Below the pieces are notes generated by a model, which was given only the letters and a program-made list of their open reading frames with translations, did not search any database and had not been told where the DNA came from. Positions 9,664-17,481 of a stretch of 64,000 nt of DNA are shown here, one piece after another (within the stretch, counting starts at the first letter, position 1; every line of letters starts with the position of its first letter). The stretch is taken from NCBI GenBank assembly GCA_018268595.1, contig JAFDWH010000004.1, forward strand, positions 173,531 through 237,530, in the 5' to 3' direction. The DNA is from Actinomycetota bacterium. Its GTDB lineage: Bacteria; Actinomycetota; Thermoleophilia; Solirubrobacterales; Solirubrobacteraceae. A program made the position numbers and the translations under genes.

Positions 9664-10338
9664 CTTCGATCCTTTCGAGTGCGCTGCATAGGAGCTGTGC
9701 CCGACCGATCCGTCCGCCGGGCCGTGAGAAGACGTGCGTCTTCGCGGCGCAGCGTCGCGCCGTCGGTGGCCACCTCCGATCGAAATGACGCCCCGGGCCT
9801 CTCAGGCGCGGGCAGACCACGGCTCCTAGGGCACTTCCCCCCGCCCGGCGCTCGAGCCACGAACGCCCACCGGCGCACACGGGCGGCACGCCGCACCTCG
9901 AAGCGGCTCGCCGTCACGGCCCACCGGTGGCCCGATTCTACCGACCGGAAAGCGGTCGAGCAATGGAGCGGCTAGAGCCGCGGACGTCTCTCGACGGCCT
10001 GACAAAGATAGATGCAGAGGAATGCGCCGCGGCCCGCAGCGTCGGCTCCCTCCTCTTCTCGCTCGGTCCAGGCGTGACGATCCTGTGGGAGCGGTCGAGC
10101 CAGTGGGAGACGACCCGATGACGCCCACCGAGGACACCGCCTTCGACCGCTTCCTCGCCGCCGGCACCGCCGACGACGCGCTCGGCTACCCGAACGGCGC
10201 CCAGTTCGAGGGGCACCGGGGGTCCCACCGGTGCCGTGATGTGCCGCTGTGGCGGGGTGCTACGCCCGATGCGGGGAGCGTGGTGGGAGCGTTCGGCGTA
10301 CCCGCGATGTACCTCATCGGTACCTCACGCGCGAGCCG
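9664..10338. other. 675-base region, no clear gene; possible gene remnant near 10118
   Basis: Nothing here is a convincing complete gene. An ATG at 10118 opens about 30 codons with protein-like composition (AFDRFLAAG, ADDALGYPNG), then the frame becomes noise and runs into the HEPN gene on the other strand, so it may be a decayed 5' end. A 16-base dyad GAAGACG-TG-CGTCTTC at 9728-9743 lies 65 bases upstream of the secreted-protein start at 9663 and could be a regulator site. A second dyad, GCGGCT-AG-AGCCGC, is at 9968-9981. Confidence 0.4.
10212..10235. terminator. Hairpin downstream of the possible remnant ORF and the HEPN gene
   Basis: GGCACCGG (10212-10219) and CCGGTGCC (10228-10235) form an 8-base perfect stem with an 8-base loop. 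It is about 100 bases beyond the stop of the leftward HEPN gene and could end that transcript. No T tract. Confidence 0.35.
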
Positions 10339-10731
10339 TCAGCGCTCGACGGCCGCGCCGGCCCAGGCGCGTATCTCCTCGATGAAGGCGAGTGTGGCGC
10401 GACGGTCGAGCGGCGGCTCGTCGTCCTCTTCGTAGCGGAACTCCACCGCCCATGGGTTCAGCTCGACCGCATCGAGCACCGACGTGGGCGCGTCGATCTC
10501 GTGCTCCTCCAGAAGCCGGATCAGGAAGTGGAGCTGGTGCGTCTTGCCGTATTCGATCTCGCGCGACGCGAGGACCGCCTTGATCGACTTCTCGACCGCC
10601 TGCTGGGCGTGGAAGCCGACGATCGCGTCCGCTATGTCCGCGTTGTCGCCGACGTGCCGCACCAGAGCCGCGTCGGCGGCGGCGCGTCTCAACAGTCTGC
10701 GCGCGAGATCGCGCCCGTCACGCGGCGGCAA
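10339..10731 (-). CDS. HEPN domain protein (toxin-side partner of an MNT/HEPN module)
   Basis: 130 residues. The helical HEPN fold is indicated by GFHAQQAVEKSIKAVL (about 38-53) followed by GKTHQLHFLIRLL, the QAxEK...KTH pattern of PF05168-type HEPN proteins. In characterised MNT-HEPN pairs the HEPN partner is an RNase toxin or an ATP-binding partner, neutralised when the nucleotidyltransferase modifies it. A strict Rx4-6H RNase motif is not obvious here, so ribonuclease activity is uncertain. The start overlaps the end of the MNT gene by 14 bases, so the two are co-translated, with the nucleotidyltransferase first. Confidence 0.85.
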   Translation of the reverse strand: MPPRDGRDLARRLLRRAAADAALVRHVGDNADIADAIVGFHAQQAVEKSIKAVLASREIEYGKTHQLHFLIRLLEEHEIDAPTSVLDAVELNPWAVEFRYEEDDEPPLDRRATLAFIEEIRAWAGAAVER

Positions 10732-11035
10732 ACTCGCGGCCCTCGGTCAGCGCCGCGTGGACGACCGTGTTCTTCACACCGCCCCACTCCTCCGCGTACG
10801 CCTCGCTCACCACCAGCACGTCGATCGGCACGCCGAGCGACGCGACCTCGCGACCCAGCCGCACCATCTCCTCGTGACGGTTCGGCACGTCGCGCTCGAT
10901 CACAAGAAAGTCGAGATCGCTGTCCGGCCCGGCGTCGCCGCGTGCGTGCGAACCGAACAGGAGCACGCGCGCCGGCTGACGAGCCGCCGCCGCGAGCCGG
11001 CGGCCTGCCGTCTCGATCACCTCGCCGGAAACCAT
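10718..11035 (-). CDS. Minimal nucleotidyltransferase (MntA-like antitoxin)
   Basis: 105 residues, a minimal Pol-beta-type nucleotidyltransferase. LLFGSHARGDAGPDSDLDFLV carries the GSxxxG and SDxD metal-binding residues. In the known MntA/HepT system the enzyme adds AMP to its HEPN toxin and silences it. The ATG at 11035 is chosen because the domain starts just after it and because TACGGT ends 8 bases upstream with no ribosome binding site, a leaderless pattern. The HEPN gene follows with a 14-base overlap. Three CCATGG palindromes lie upstream and may be operators. Confidence 0.87.
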   Translation of the reverse strand: MVSGEVIETAGRRLAAAARQPARVLLFGSHARGDAGPDSDLDFLVIERDVPNRHEEMVRLGREVASLGVPIDVLVVSEAYAEEWGGVKNTVVHAALTEGREFAAA

Positions 11036-11042
11036 GCGCGAA

Positions 11043-11048
11043 ACCGTA
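11043..11048 (-). promoter_or_regulatory. -10 element for the MNT/HEPN operon, leaderless type
   Basis: TACGGT on the minus strand, with seven bases between it and the ATG at 11035. Transcription would begin at or within a base or two of the start codon. No -35 box recognised. Confidence 0.5.
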
Positions 11049-11092
11049 CCGACTCGATCAGCGCGCAACGCAGAACCAGCCGGTGAGCACCG

Positions 11093-11130
11093 TCCATGGT
11101 CTGGGGTGCTCCATGGCCTGGGCTCCATGG
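11093..11130. repeat. Three TCCATGG units upstream of the MNT/HEPN operon
   Basis: TCCATGG occurs at 11093-11099, 11110-11116 and 11124-11130; the first two are followed by similar bases (TCTGGG and CCTGGG), giving an imperfect tandem repeat of 14-17 bases. Each core CCATGG is a palindrome. The position, about 45-90 bases upstream of the predicted -10 box, suits an autoregulatory operator, but this is inference. Confidence 0.4.
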
Positions 11131-11168
11131 GGCACTGGCCGGGTAGGCCGGTCCCGCTCAGGAACCCA

Positions 11169-11485
11169 TCAGGATCGTCGGAGCGGATCGAATCGCTCGC
11201 CGGTAGACGTGTGGATGAAGCCCCGGATCTCGCCCCTTACGTCGAGACGCTGCCGTTCGAGGCCGTCCACAGTCGCCACGTCTGTCGCGAATCCCTGGAC
11301 GGAACCGGACATGGCAGCGCTTCCGAGAACGGCTTGTGAATCAGCACCATGTCCCTCCCAGCGGGCAACACAAATCCAGCGGAAGTGACCACAACTGGGC
11401 GATCCCCGTGGTTGATCGCCGTCACGCTAAGGCAGTGGTCGCCCACCTGCTCCCCATAGGCAGGAAACGCATCGGCTACACGCAC
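11169..11485 (-). pseudogene. Frameshifted remnant of a small hypothetical gene
   Basis: The frame from the GTG at 11485 reads as a normal small protein (LSVTAINHGDRPVVVTSAG, then FVLPAGRDMVL) up to about 11285 and then ends after a non-protein-like tail. In another frame the sequence continues sensibly from about 11283 to a TGA at 11169 (VDGLERQRLDVRGEIRGF, then IHTSTGERF). Joined, they resemble short proteins I recall with a beta-rich core and a final RGF..D/STG..Y/F motif. One indel near 11280 therefore breaks the gene. The open frame also continues upstream without a start toward the tRNA. A sequencing error is the alternative. Confidence 0.55.
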
Positions 11486-11576
11486 TTCGACGTGTGTCCC
11501 CCGATCAGGCCGCCATCGACGAGCGGCCGGCGCCCGAACGTGCGAAAGGCGCCGCCGCAGCAGCGCTTCGACCGAG

Positions 11577-11649
11577 AGCCACCGCCCGGATTCGAACCGG
11601 GGACCCCTTCATTACGAGTGAAGTGCTCTACCAGCTGAGCTACGGTGGC
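11577..11649 (-). tRNA. tRNA-Thr, anticodon CGT
   Basis: 73 bases on the minus strand fold into a full cloverleaf. The acceptor arm GCCACCG pairs with CGGTGGC, the D arm is GCTC-AGCTGGTA-GAGC, the anticodon stem CTTCA/TGAAG holds loop CTCGTAA with anticodon CGT (reads ACG, Thr), and the T arm is CCCGG-TTCGAAT-CCGGG. The discriminator is T and CCA is not encoded. It borders the sparse accessory stretch to its left; I found no copy of its 3' end nearby to act as an attachment site. Confidence 0.95.
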
Positions 11650-11741
11650 GCGGGCCGACATGGTAGCCGAGGCGGCCGGAGCGGCGTGCGGCGGGACGCA
11701 CGGATGGGACCAAGCCGGCGCGCGGCTCGGGCGGGGAGCGT

Positions 11742-11747
11742 TACAGT
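11742..11747 (+). promoter_or_regulatory. -10 element of glpD, leaderless type
   Basis: TACAGT ends 8 bases before the ATG at 11755, with no Shine-Dalgarno sequence between. It predicts a transcript starting at or next to the start codon. Confidence 0.55.
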
Positions 11748-11754
11748 TGGACGT

Positions 11755-13236
11755 ATGGTGTCACTTCGTCGTCGTCGCGAGGCTCGCGCGCCCGCCGCGC
11801 CGGACTCGCTCGACGCCGCGCGACGCGCGCGCGAGCTGGCGGCGCTCGCCGACGGCGAGGCCGTCGACGTGCTCGTCGTCGGCGGCGGGATCGTCGGCGC
11901 GTGGGCCGCGCTCGACGCCGCCACGCGCGGCCTGAGCGTGGCGCTCGTCGAGCGCGGCGACCTCGCGCAGGGCACCAGCCGCTGGTCCTCCAAGCTCGCG
12001 CACGGCGGGCTGCGCTACCTCGCGCACGGCGACGTTGGCGTCGCGTGGGAGTCGGCGCGCGAGCGGGCGATCCTGATGGACGTCAGCGCGCCGCACCTGA
12101 TCCGCCCGCTGCCGTTCCTGATCCCGCTGGGCGGCCCTGTCGGGCGCGCGGCCGGCGCGAAGCTCCACGTCGGCATCCACCTCGGCGACGCGCTGCGCGC
12201 CGCGGCCGGCACGAGCCGCCGCCGGCTGCCGTCCGCGCGGCGCGTCAGCGCGGAGGAGGCGCGGCGGCTCGCCCCCGGCCTCAGCGACCGCCAACTGCGC
12301 GGCGCGATCCTGCACTGGGACGCGCAGGTCGAGGACGACGCGCGGCTCGTGCTGGCGGTCGCCCGCAGCGCCGCCGCGCACGGCGCGCGGATCCTCACCT
12401 ACGTATCTGCCGAGCGGCTGCGCGGCGACGGGGCGACCGTGCGCGACGTGCACGGCACCGCCGCCGCCGACGGCGCCTTCGAGCTGCGCGCCCGCCACGT
12501 GATCAACGCGACCGGCGTGTGGGCCGGCGAGCTGAGCGGCGGCGCGGTGCGGCTGCGGCCGAGCAAGGGCTCGCACCTGCTCGTGCCAGCGGCGGCGCTC
12601 GGCGACCCGCGCGCGGCCGTCAACGCGCCGCTCGCCGACGACGCCACGCGCTTCGTGTTCGCCGTCCCGCGGCCGGACGGCCTCGTGATGATCGGGATCA
12701 CGGACGAGCCGTTCGACGGACCGATCCCCGACGTGCCGCACGTCGACGCCGAGGAGGAGGCGTTCCTGCTGTCCTCGATCGGCCGCGTGCTGGAGCGCAC
12801 GCCGACGCCCGCCGACGTCGTCGGCCGCTTCGCCGGGCTGCGCCCGCTGCTGGCGGGCGAGGCAACCGAGGACGCGGCGACCGCGGATCTCTCGCGCCGC
12901 CACGCCGTGGTCGAGCACGACGGCGTCGTGACCGTCGTCGGCGGCAAGCTGACGACGGCCCGGCGGATGGCGCAGGACGCGCTCGACCGGATCGCCGCAC
13001 GCGCCGGCGAGGACCGCCCCGGCGCGTGCGTGACCGACCGCATCCGCCTCGCCGGCGCCGACCGCCCGCAGGGCGACCTCGCCGCCCAGCTGCGCTTCGC
13101 CGTCGCGCACGAGCTGGCGCTCAAGCCCGAGGACCTGCTCGACCGCCGCACGCGGCTCGGGCTCGTGCCCGCCTGGCGCGAGCAGGCGCTCGAGGCGGCG
13201 CACGAGGCGCTCGCCGGCGCCGCGCAGGCGACCTGA
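11755..13236 (+). CDS. glpD: Glycerol-3-phosphate dehydrogenase, FAD-dependent
   Basis: 493 residues. GlpD oxidises glycerol-3-phosphate to dihydroxyacetone phosphate at the membrane and passes electrons to quinone. DVLVVGGGIVGAW (38-50) is the FAD dinucleotide-binding motif; TSRWSSKLAHGGLRYL is the conserved DAO/GlpD block; VVGGKLTTAR near the C-terminus is the family signature for the flavin/substrate site. Length is slightly under the usual 500-560, with a short C-terminal cap. The ATG is supported by the -10 box just upstream. Two genes to the right an AGPS-like flavoprotein acts on related three-carbon phosphates, though on the other strand. Confidence 0.92.
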   Translation: MVSLRRRREARAPAAPDSLDAARRARELAALADGEAVDVLVVGGGIVGAWAALDAATRGLSVALVERGDLAQGTSRWSSKLAHGGLRYLAHGDVGVAWESARERAILMDVSAPHLIRPLPFLIPLGGPVGRAAGAKLHVGIHLGDALRAAAGTSRRRLPSARRVSAEEARRLAPGLSDRQLRGAILHWDAQVEDDARLVLAVARSAAAHGARILTYVSAERLRGDGATVRDVHGTAAADGAFELRARHVINATGVWAGELSGGAVRLRPSKGSHLLVPAAALGDPRAAVNAPLADDATRFVFAVPRPDGLVMIGITDEPFDGPIPDVPHVDAEEEAFLLSSIGRVLERTPTPADVVGRFAGLRPLLAGEATEDAATADLSRRHAVVEHDGVVTVVGGKLTTARRMAQDALDRIAARAGEDRPGACVTDRIRLAGADRPQGDLAAQLRFAVAHELALKPEDLLDRRTRLGLVPAWREQALEAAHEALAGAAQAT

Positions 13237-13321
13237 GCCACACGCCCGCGAACGCGTTCCCACGCGCCTCCCGCCGCAAGCTACGCTCGGCTCGCATCGG
13301 CTCGATCCTCCGGAGGCCCCC

Positions 13322-13852
13322 ATGTCCCACCCCCGCCCGACACGACGCGCACGGCGCGGCGCCGTCGCCCTCGCGCTCGTCGCGCTCGCCGCCGTCCTCC
13401 TCATCGCCCCCACCGCCGCGCCGGCAAGCGCACCGCCGCGCTGCGGCACGTTCTCGCTGCTCGGCGAGCTGACCCACCCGACCGCCGGCGCGGGATCGCG
13501 CTTCGTCACGCTCGTGCTGACGAACGTCACGCGCCGCAGCTGCACGCTGCGCGGCTACCCCGGCCTGCGCCTGCTCGGCCCGACGAACCTGCCGCTGCCG
13601 ACGCGCGTCGTGCACGTGCGCGTCGCGGGCGGTCCGCGCCGCGTCGTGCTCGCGCCCGGCGCCAGCGCCCGCTCGGATCTGCGCTTCAGCGCGTTCGCCC
13701 ACGCGGGCGAGCCGGCGACCGGCGCGTGCGAGCCGAACCCCGCGCGCGTGCGCGTCGCGCCGCCCGGCGGGGCGCACCCGTTCGTGATCCCGTGGCGCCT
13801 CGGGCCGGTCTGCGGCCACGGCGAGATCGACGTGAAGCCGCTGCGGGCCTAA
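13322..13852 (+). CDS. Secreted DUF4232-type protein
   Basis: 176 residues with a twin-arginine-like charged start (RRARRG), a hydrophobic core of about 20 residues and an APASA cleavage region, so it is exported. The mature part starts with a Cys (PPRCGTF) and contains LVLTNVTRRSCTLRGYPGLRLL, the typical DUF4232 core, ending with a paired Cys region (GACEPNP, PVCGHG). Function unknown; related domains occur in actinobacterial lipoproteins. GGAGG precedes the ATG at 13322 and TACGCT about 38 bases upstream is a likely -10 box. The stop shares bases with the stop of the convergent gene (CTAA). Confidence 0.82.
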   Translation: MSHPRPTRRARRGAVALALVALAAVLLIAPTAAPASAPPRCGTFSLLGELTHPTAGAGSRFVTLVLTNVTRRSCTLRGYPGLRLLGPTNLPLPTRVVHVRVAGGPRRVVLAPGASARSDLRFSAFAHAGEPATGACEPNPARVRVAPPGGAHPFVIPWRLGPVCGHGEIDVKPLRA

Positions 13853-15516
13853 CCCGCGCGCGCGCCCGGCCCGGCGGGGTCGACCAGCTTGCCTGGGTTC
13901 ATGATCCCCGCCGGGTCGAGCGTCGCCTTCGCCGCGCGCAGCAGCTCGACCCCCAGCGGCCCGACCTCGCCGGGCAGCCACGGCGCGTGGTCGCGCCCGA
14001 CCGCGTGGTGGTGCGTGATCGTGCCGCCGTGGGCGACGATCGCGTCGCTCGCGGCCGCCTTCGCCGCGTGCCACTGCTCCAGCTCCGTGCCCTCCTGCTG
14101 GCGCGCGACGAACGTGAAGTAGAGCGACGCGCCCGCGCGGTAGACGTGCGAGACGTGGCACCACACGAGCGGCGGCGTGCCGCGCTCGCGCAGCGCGTGC
14201 TCGAGCGCCGCCGCGACTGCGTCGTGCAGCTCCAGCAGGCGGTCCCACGTCGTCGCCGTCTCGAGCGTCTCGACCAGCACGCCGTGCGCCAGCAGCTCGT
14301 CGCGCAGGTACGGCGCGTGGAAGCGGCCGTGCTCCCACGCCTGCCCGACCGGCGTGCCGAGCGCGACGGCGCCGTGCGCGCGCAGCGTGCGCGCGGCGGC
14401 GGCGCGACGGCGGCGCAGCGCCGCTTCCGAGCTGCCCGCCCAGCCGAAGATCGCGAGGCAGCCGTCGGCGTGGCCGCGCGCGCGCAGGTAGGTCGTGAGC
14501 GCGCGCGTCGCGAGCCCGTCGCCCGCGAGCGTGAGCGAGACGCGCGTCTCCTGCGGGTCCGACAGGCGCATCACGTCGGGCGCGTCGCCGTCCTGCACGA
14601 GCGCACGGAACGCGTCCGCGCCGACGCCGAACGCCGGCAGCGAGAAGGCCTCGTAGCGGCGCACGGTCGGGCGCGCTCTGACCCGCAGCGTCACCTCGAC
14701 GATCACGCCGAGCGTCCCCTCCGAGCCGACCAGCAGCTCGCGCAGGCTCGGGCCGGCGGCGCTCGCCGGCACCGGCCGCACGACGACCTCGCCGCTCGGC
14801 GTCGCGACGCGCAGCCCCAGCACCAGGCCGTCGATCCGCCCGTAGCCGGTCGACGCCTGCCCGGCGGAGCGCGTCGCGACCCAGCCGCCGACGGTCGCGA
14901 ACTCGAACGACTGGGGGAAGTGGCCGAGCGTCAGCGCGTGCGCGGCGAGCGCCTCCTCGAGCGCCGGGCCGACGATCCCCGGCTGCACGGTCGCGGTCAG
15001 CGAGACGGGGTCGACGGCGACCAAGCGGTCCATCCGCGCGAGCTCGAGCGCGACGACCGCCGCATGCGTCCCGCGCAGCGGCGCGACGCCGCCGACGACG
15101 CTCGTGCCGCCGCCCCACGGCACGACCGCGACGCCGTCCTCCGCGCACGCGCGCAGGACGGCGGCGACCTGCTCGGCGTCGGCCGGGTACACGACCGCGT
15201 CGGGAGCGGCGTCGAGCGTTCCGGCGCGCAGCCGCACGAGGTCGTGGTAGCCGCGCCCGGCGGCGTGCGTGACGCGCGTGAGGTGGTCGTCGCGCACGTG
15301 CTCGGCGCCGACCGCCGCGACCAGCCGCTCGCGCGCCGTGGCGGGCAGCGCGGCGGCGGGCAGACGGACGTCCTCCAGCGCGACGGGGTCGCGGCGCCGC
15401 TGCGGCAGCGGCCCGATCTGCTGTGCGAGCAGCGTCTGCGCGCCGGCCGACAGCGGCGCGTCGTGGCCGTCCTCGCCCCAACCCCACCAGCGCATGCGCG
15501 GCGCGGGGGCGGTCAT
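13849..15516 (-). CDS. FAD-binding oxidase/transferase, alkyldihydroxyacetonephosphate synthase-like
   Basis: 555 residues of the VAO/GlcD flavoprotein family. FAD_binding_4 spans roughly residues 95-270, with PDAVVYPADAEQV, VVPWGGGTSVVGG and LLVGSEGTLGVI. The C-terminal half has VWCHVSHVYRAGASLYFTF and the ITHHHAVGRDH motif, typical of AGPS-like enzymes, whose His cluster is catalytic, and ends GIMNPGKL. AGPS swaps the acyl chain of acyl-DHAP for a fatty alcohol in ether-lipid synthesis; bacterial relatives may have other roles. The ATG overlaps the TetR stop by ATGA, so the regulator and enzyme are co-translated. Confidence 0.87.
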   Translation of the reverse strand: MTAPAPRMRWWGWGEDGHDAPLSAGAQTLLAQQIGPLPQRRRDPVALEDVRLPAAALPATARERLVAAVGAEHVRDDHLTRVTHAAGRGYHDLVRLRAGTLDAAPDAVVYPADAEQVAAVLRACAEDGVAVVPWGGGTSVVGGVAPLRGTHAAVVALELARMDRLVAVDPVSLTATVQPGIVGPALEEALAAHALTLGHFPQSFEFATVGGWVATRSAGQASTGYGRIDGLVLGLRVATPSGEVVVRPVPASAAGPSLRELLVGSEGTLGVIVEVTLRVRARPTVRRYEAFSLPAFGVGADAFRALVQDGDAPDVMRLSDPQETRVSLTLAGDGLATRALTTYLRARGHADGCLAIFGWAGSSEAALRRRRAAAARTLRAHGAVALGTPVGQAWEHGRFHAPYLRDELLAHGVLVETLETATTWDRLLELHDAVAAALEHALRERGTPPLVWCHVSHVYRAGASLYFTFVARQQEGTELEQWHAAKAAASDAIVAHGGTITHHHAVGRDHAPWLPGEVGPLGVELLRAAKATLDPAGIMNPGKLVDPAGPGARAG

Positions 15517-16088
15517 GGCGCGAGGTAGCGGTCGAGCAGCCGCCCCAGCTCCGCCAGCTCCTGCGCGCGCTCCCGCTCCGCGCCGGGCGCGAGCGCCTGG
15601 AAGGCGAAGCCGCGCAGCGACAGCTCGATCGTGCGGGCGGCGGCGGCCGGGTCGTCGACGGCGATCGAGCCCTCGCGCACGCCGTCGGCGAGGCGCGCCT
15701 CGAACACCTCCACGGCTGCGCGCTGGAACGCTCCGCGGCGGGTCGTGAGGTAGGGCAGCAGCAGCTCCGGGTCGACGTCGACGATCCGCAGGAACAGCGG
15801 GTGGCGCGTGAGCCGGTCCACGCCGACCACCGCCGCGCTGACGAGCCGCTCGCGCGCGCTCGGCAGCCCTTCCACCTCGCGCCCGACCTCGCCGATGATC
15901 TGCGTGAACTCGCGCGTCATCAGCGCCTGCAGCAGCGAGGTGACGTCGGCGTAGCGGCGGTAGAGCGTCATGCGGCTCACGCTCGCGCGCCGCGCGACGT
16001 CCGTCATCGTCGTGCGTCGCACGCCGACCGCCAGCACGCACGCCTGCGTGGCATCGAGCAGCGCCTCGTCCTCGACTTGCTGTGACAC
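15513..16088 (-). CDS. TetR/AcrR family transcriptional regulator
   Basis: 191 residues. The N-terminal helix-turn-helix is clear: GVRRTTMTDVARRASVSRMTLYRRY at about residues 22-46. The remaining all-helical region is the variable ligand domain. It sits directly upstream of, and overlaps, the AGPS-like gene, so it probably controls that operon in response to a lipid-like ligand. The GTG start lacks a good ribosome binding site; TGATACAAA about 10-18 bases upstream looks like an extended -10 element. The operator is not clear. Confidence 0.9.
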   Translation of the reverse strand: MSQQVEDEALLDATQACVLAVGVRRTTMTDVARRASVSRMTLYRRYADVTSLLQALMTREFTQIIGEVGREVEGLPSARERLVSAAVVGVDRLTRHPLFLRIVDVDPELLLPYLTTRRGAFQRAAVEVFEARLADGVREGSIAVDDPAAAARTIELSLRGFAFQALAPGAERERAQELAELGRLLDRYLAP

Positions 16089-16108
16089 CCTGCTGCGGTT
16101 TGTATCAG

Positions 16109-16339
16109 CTACTCGTCCGGCCAGTGCCCGCTTCGCTCGAACTGCTCGCGCGCCCGCTCCTCCTGCTCGCGCTCTCTGTTGCTGGTGAGGCTGAGCCGGA
16201 ACAGCACGTTGAGCAGCAGCACGATCCCGGCCGAGCCGATCAGCACGACGCCTGAGCCGGCCGCGTCGCCGCCTATGACCAGGCAGACGATGCCTGCGAC
16301 CGTCATCGCGAGCGGAATGCCGTAACGGACGAACAGCAT
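16109..16339 (-). CDS. Small membrane protein with a charged C-terminal tail
   Basis: 76 residues: two hydrophobic helices (GIPLAMTVAGIVCLVIGG and SGVVLIGSAGIVLLLNVLF) joined by a short loop, then an acidic/basic tail (NREREQEERAREQFERSG). The ATG overlaps the holB stop (TGATG), or a GTG three bases earlier gives GTGA; either way it is coupled to holB. Function unknown. Confidence 0.75.
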   Translation of the reverse strand: MLFVRYGIPLAMTVAGIVCLVIGGDAAGSGVVLIGSAGIVLLLNVLFRLSLTSNREREQEERAREQFERSGHWPDE

Positions 16340-17454
16340 CACGTCAGCAGCGCCTCCAGCCGATACGCCAGCGTCTCCAGCGCCAGCTCCTCGGTCACGT
16401 TGCTGCGCAGCCGCCGGCGCGTCTGCTCGACCAGCTCGACGCCCGCGCGCAGCCGCTGCGGGTCGCGCCCGGCGGCGTCCTCCGTCAGCGCCGCGGCGCG
16501 GTCGACGTGGTGCACCAGCTCCTGCGCCCCCCACGCCACGCACGCCACGTCGCGCAGCCACAGGCTCGACAGCTGCAGCCCGAGGTCGAGCGCGTCCGTC
16601 TCCACGCGCCGTCTCGTGCGGCGGATGCGCTGCTCGTACTCGTTCTCGACGCGCTTGCGCTCTCTCTTCGGGACCAGCTCCAGCTCCTCCTCCAGCCGCG
16701 CGCGCACCTCCGCGACGGCGCGCTCCCCGCGCGCGCCGCGCACCTCCAGCAGGCCCCGCCACGGCGCCGCGTCGGCGACCGCGCCGGCGAGCGCCGCGCG
16801 CGCGAACGCCTCGCCGCCCGCGCGCAGCGCCGGCCCGTCGCCGAGCGCCAGCTCGAGCGCGCGCTCGCCGTCGCCGAGCGCCAGCCGCGCGCACGCCGCG
16901 GCCTGCTCCGGCGCCACCCCGGGCCGGCCGACCCGGTCGGCCAGCTCGCCCGGCGGCAGCGCGTCGAAGCGCACGAGCTGGCAGCGCGAGCGGATCGTCG
17001 GCAGCACCTCGCCAGGCCGGTCCGTCAAGAGGATCAGGTGCACGAACGGCGCCGGCTCCTCCAGCGTCTTCAGCAGCTTGTTGGCCGCCTGCTCGATCAG
17101 CGCGTCCGCCTGCTCGAGCACGAACACGCGCCGCGCCGACTCGAACGGCGTCAGCGTCGCGGCCGCCACGACCGGCTCCGCGACGTCGCCGACGAGCATC
17201 TCGTGCGCGCCGCTCGGCACGACCCACGTGAGGTCCGGGTGCGTGCCGTGCTCGACGCGCGTGCGCACGCCGGCGGGGTCGGCGGCGCCCTCCGCCAGCA
17301 GCGCGGCCGCGAACGCGCGCGCGGCCGTGCGCTTGCCGCTGCCCGCCGGCCCGTGGAACAGGTAGGCGTGCGAGGGCGAGCCGCCCGGCTTCAGCGCGGC
17401 GCCCAGCGCCGCGCGCGCGTGCGGGTGGTGCTCGGTGCCGGGCAGGTCGGGCAT
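16339..17454 (-). CDS. holB: DNA polymerase III delta-prime subunit
   Basis: 371 residues. The clamp-loader subunit is recognised by the AAA+ P-loop FHGPAGSGKRT (33-43), LEQADALIEQAANKLLKTLEEP (Walker B region plus sensor segment), LILLTDRPGEVLPTIRSRC with the SRC arginine-finger motif, and the position beside tmk, a common bacterial pairing. The zinc-finger cysteines of many delta-prime/gamma proteins are absent. C-terminal helical domain present. The ATG at 17454 has TACGCT ending 8 bases upstream and no ribosome binding site, so it is probably leaderless. Confidence 0.92.
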   Translation of the reverse strand: MPDLPGTEHHPHARAALGAALKPGGSPSHAYLFHGPAGSGKRTAARAFAAALLAEGAADPAGVRTRVEHGTHPDLTWVVPSGAHEMLVGDVAEPVVAAATLTPFESARRVFVLEQADALIEQAANKLLKTLEEPAPFVHLILLTDRPGEVLPTIRSRCQLVRFDALPPGELADRVGRPGVAPEQAAACARLALGDGERALELALGDGPALRAGGEAFARAALAGAVADAAPWRGLLEVRGARGERAVAEVRARLEEELELVPKRERKRVENEYEQRIRRTRRRVETDALDLGLQLSSLWLRDVACVAWGAQELVHHVDRAAALTEDAAGRDPQRLRAGVELVEQTRRRLRSNVTEELALETLAYRLEALLT

Positions 17455-17481
17455 CACGGCGAGCGTATAGGGTCGCCTCCC
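17455..17481. promoter_or_regulatory. 27-base divergent promoter with overlapping -10 elements (holB/tmk)
   Basis: The whole gap between two divergent starts is 27 bases. TAGGGT (17468-17473) faces tmk, ending 9 bases before its GTG. TACGCT on the minus strand (17467-17462) faces holB, ending 8 bases before its ATG. The two hexamers abut, so the promoters should compete for polymerase and both messages should be leaderless. Confidence 0.6.

Noticed and set aside
11577..11649. tRNA-Thr as an active attachment site
   Set aside because: No integrase gene and no repeat of the tRNA 3' end found elsewhere in the window.
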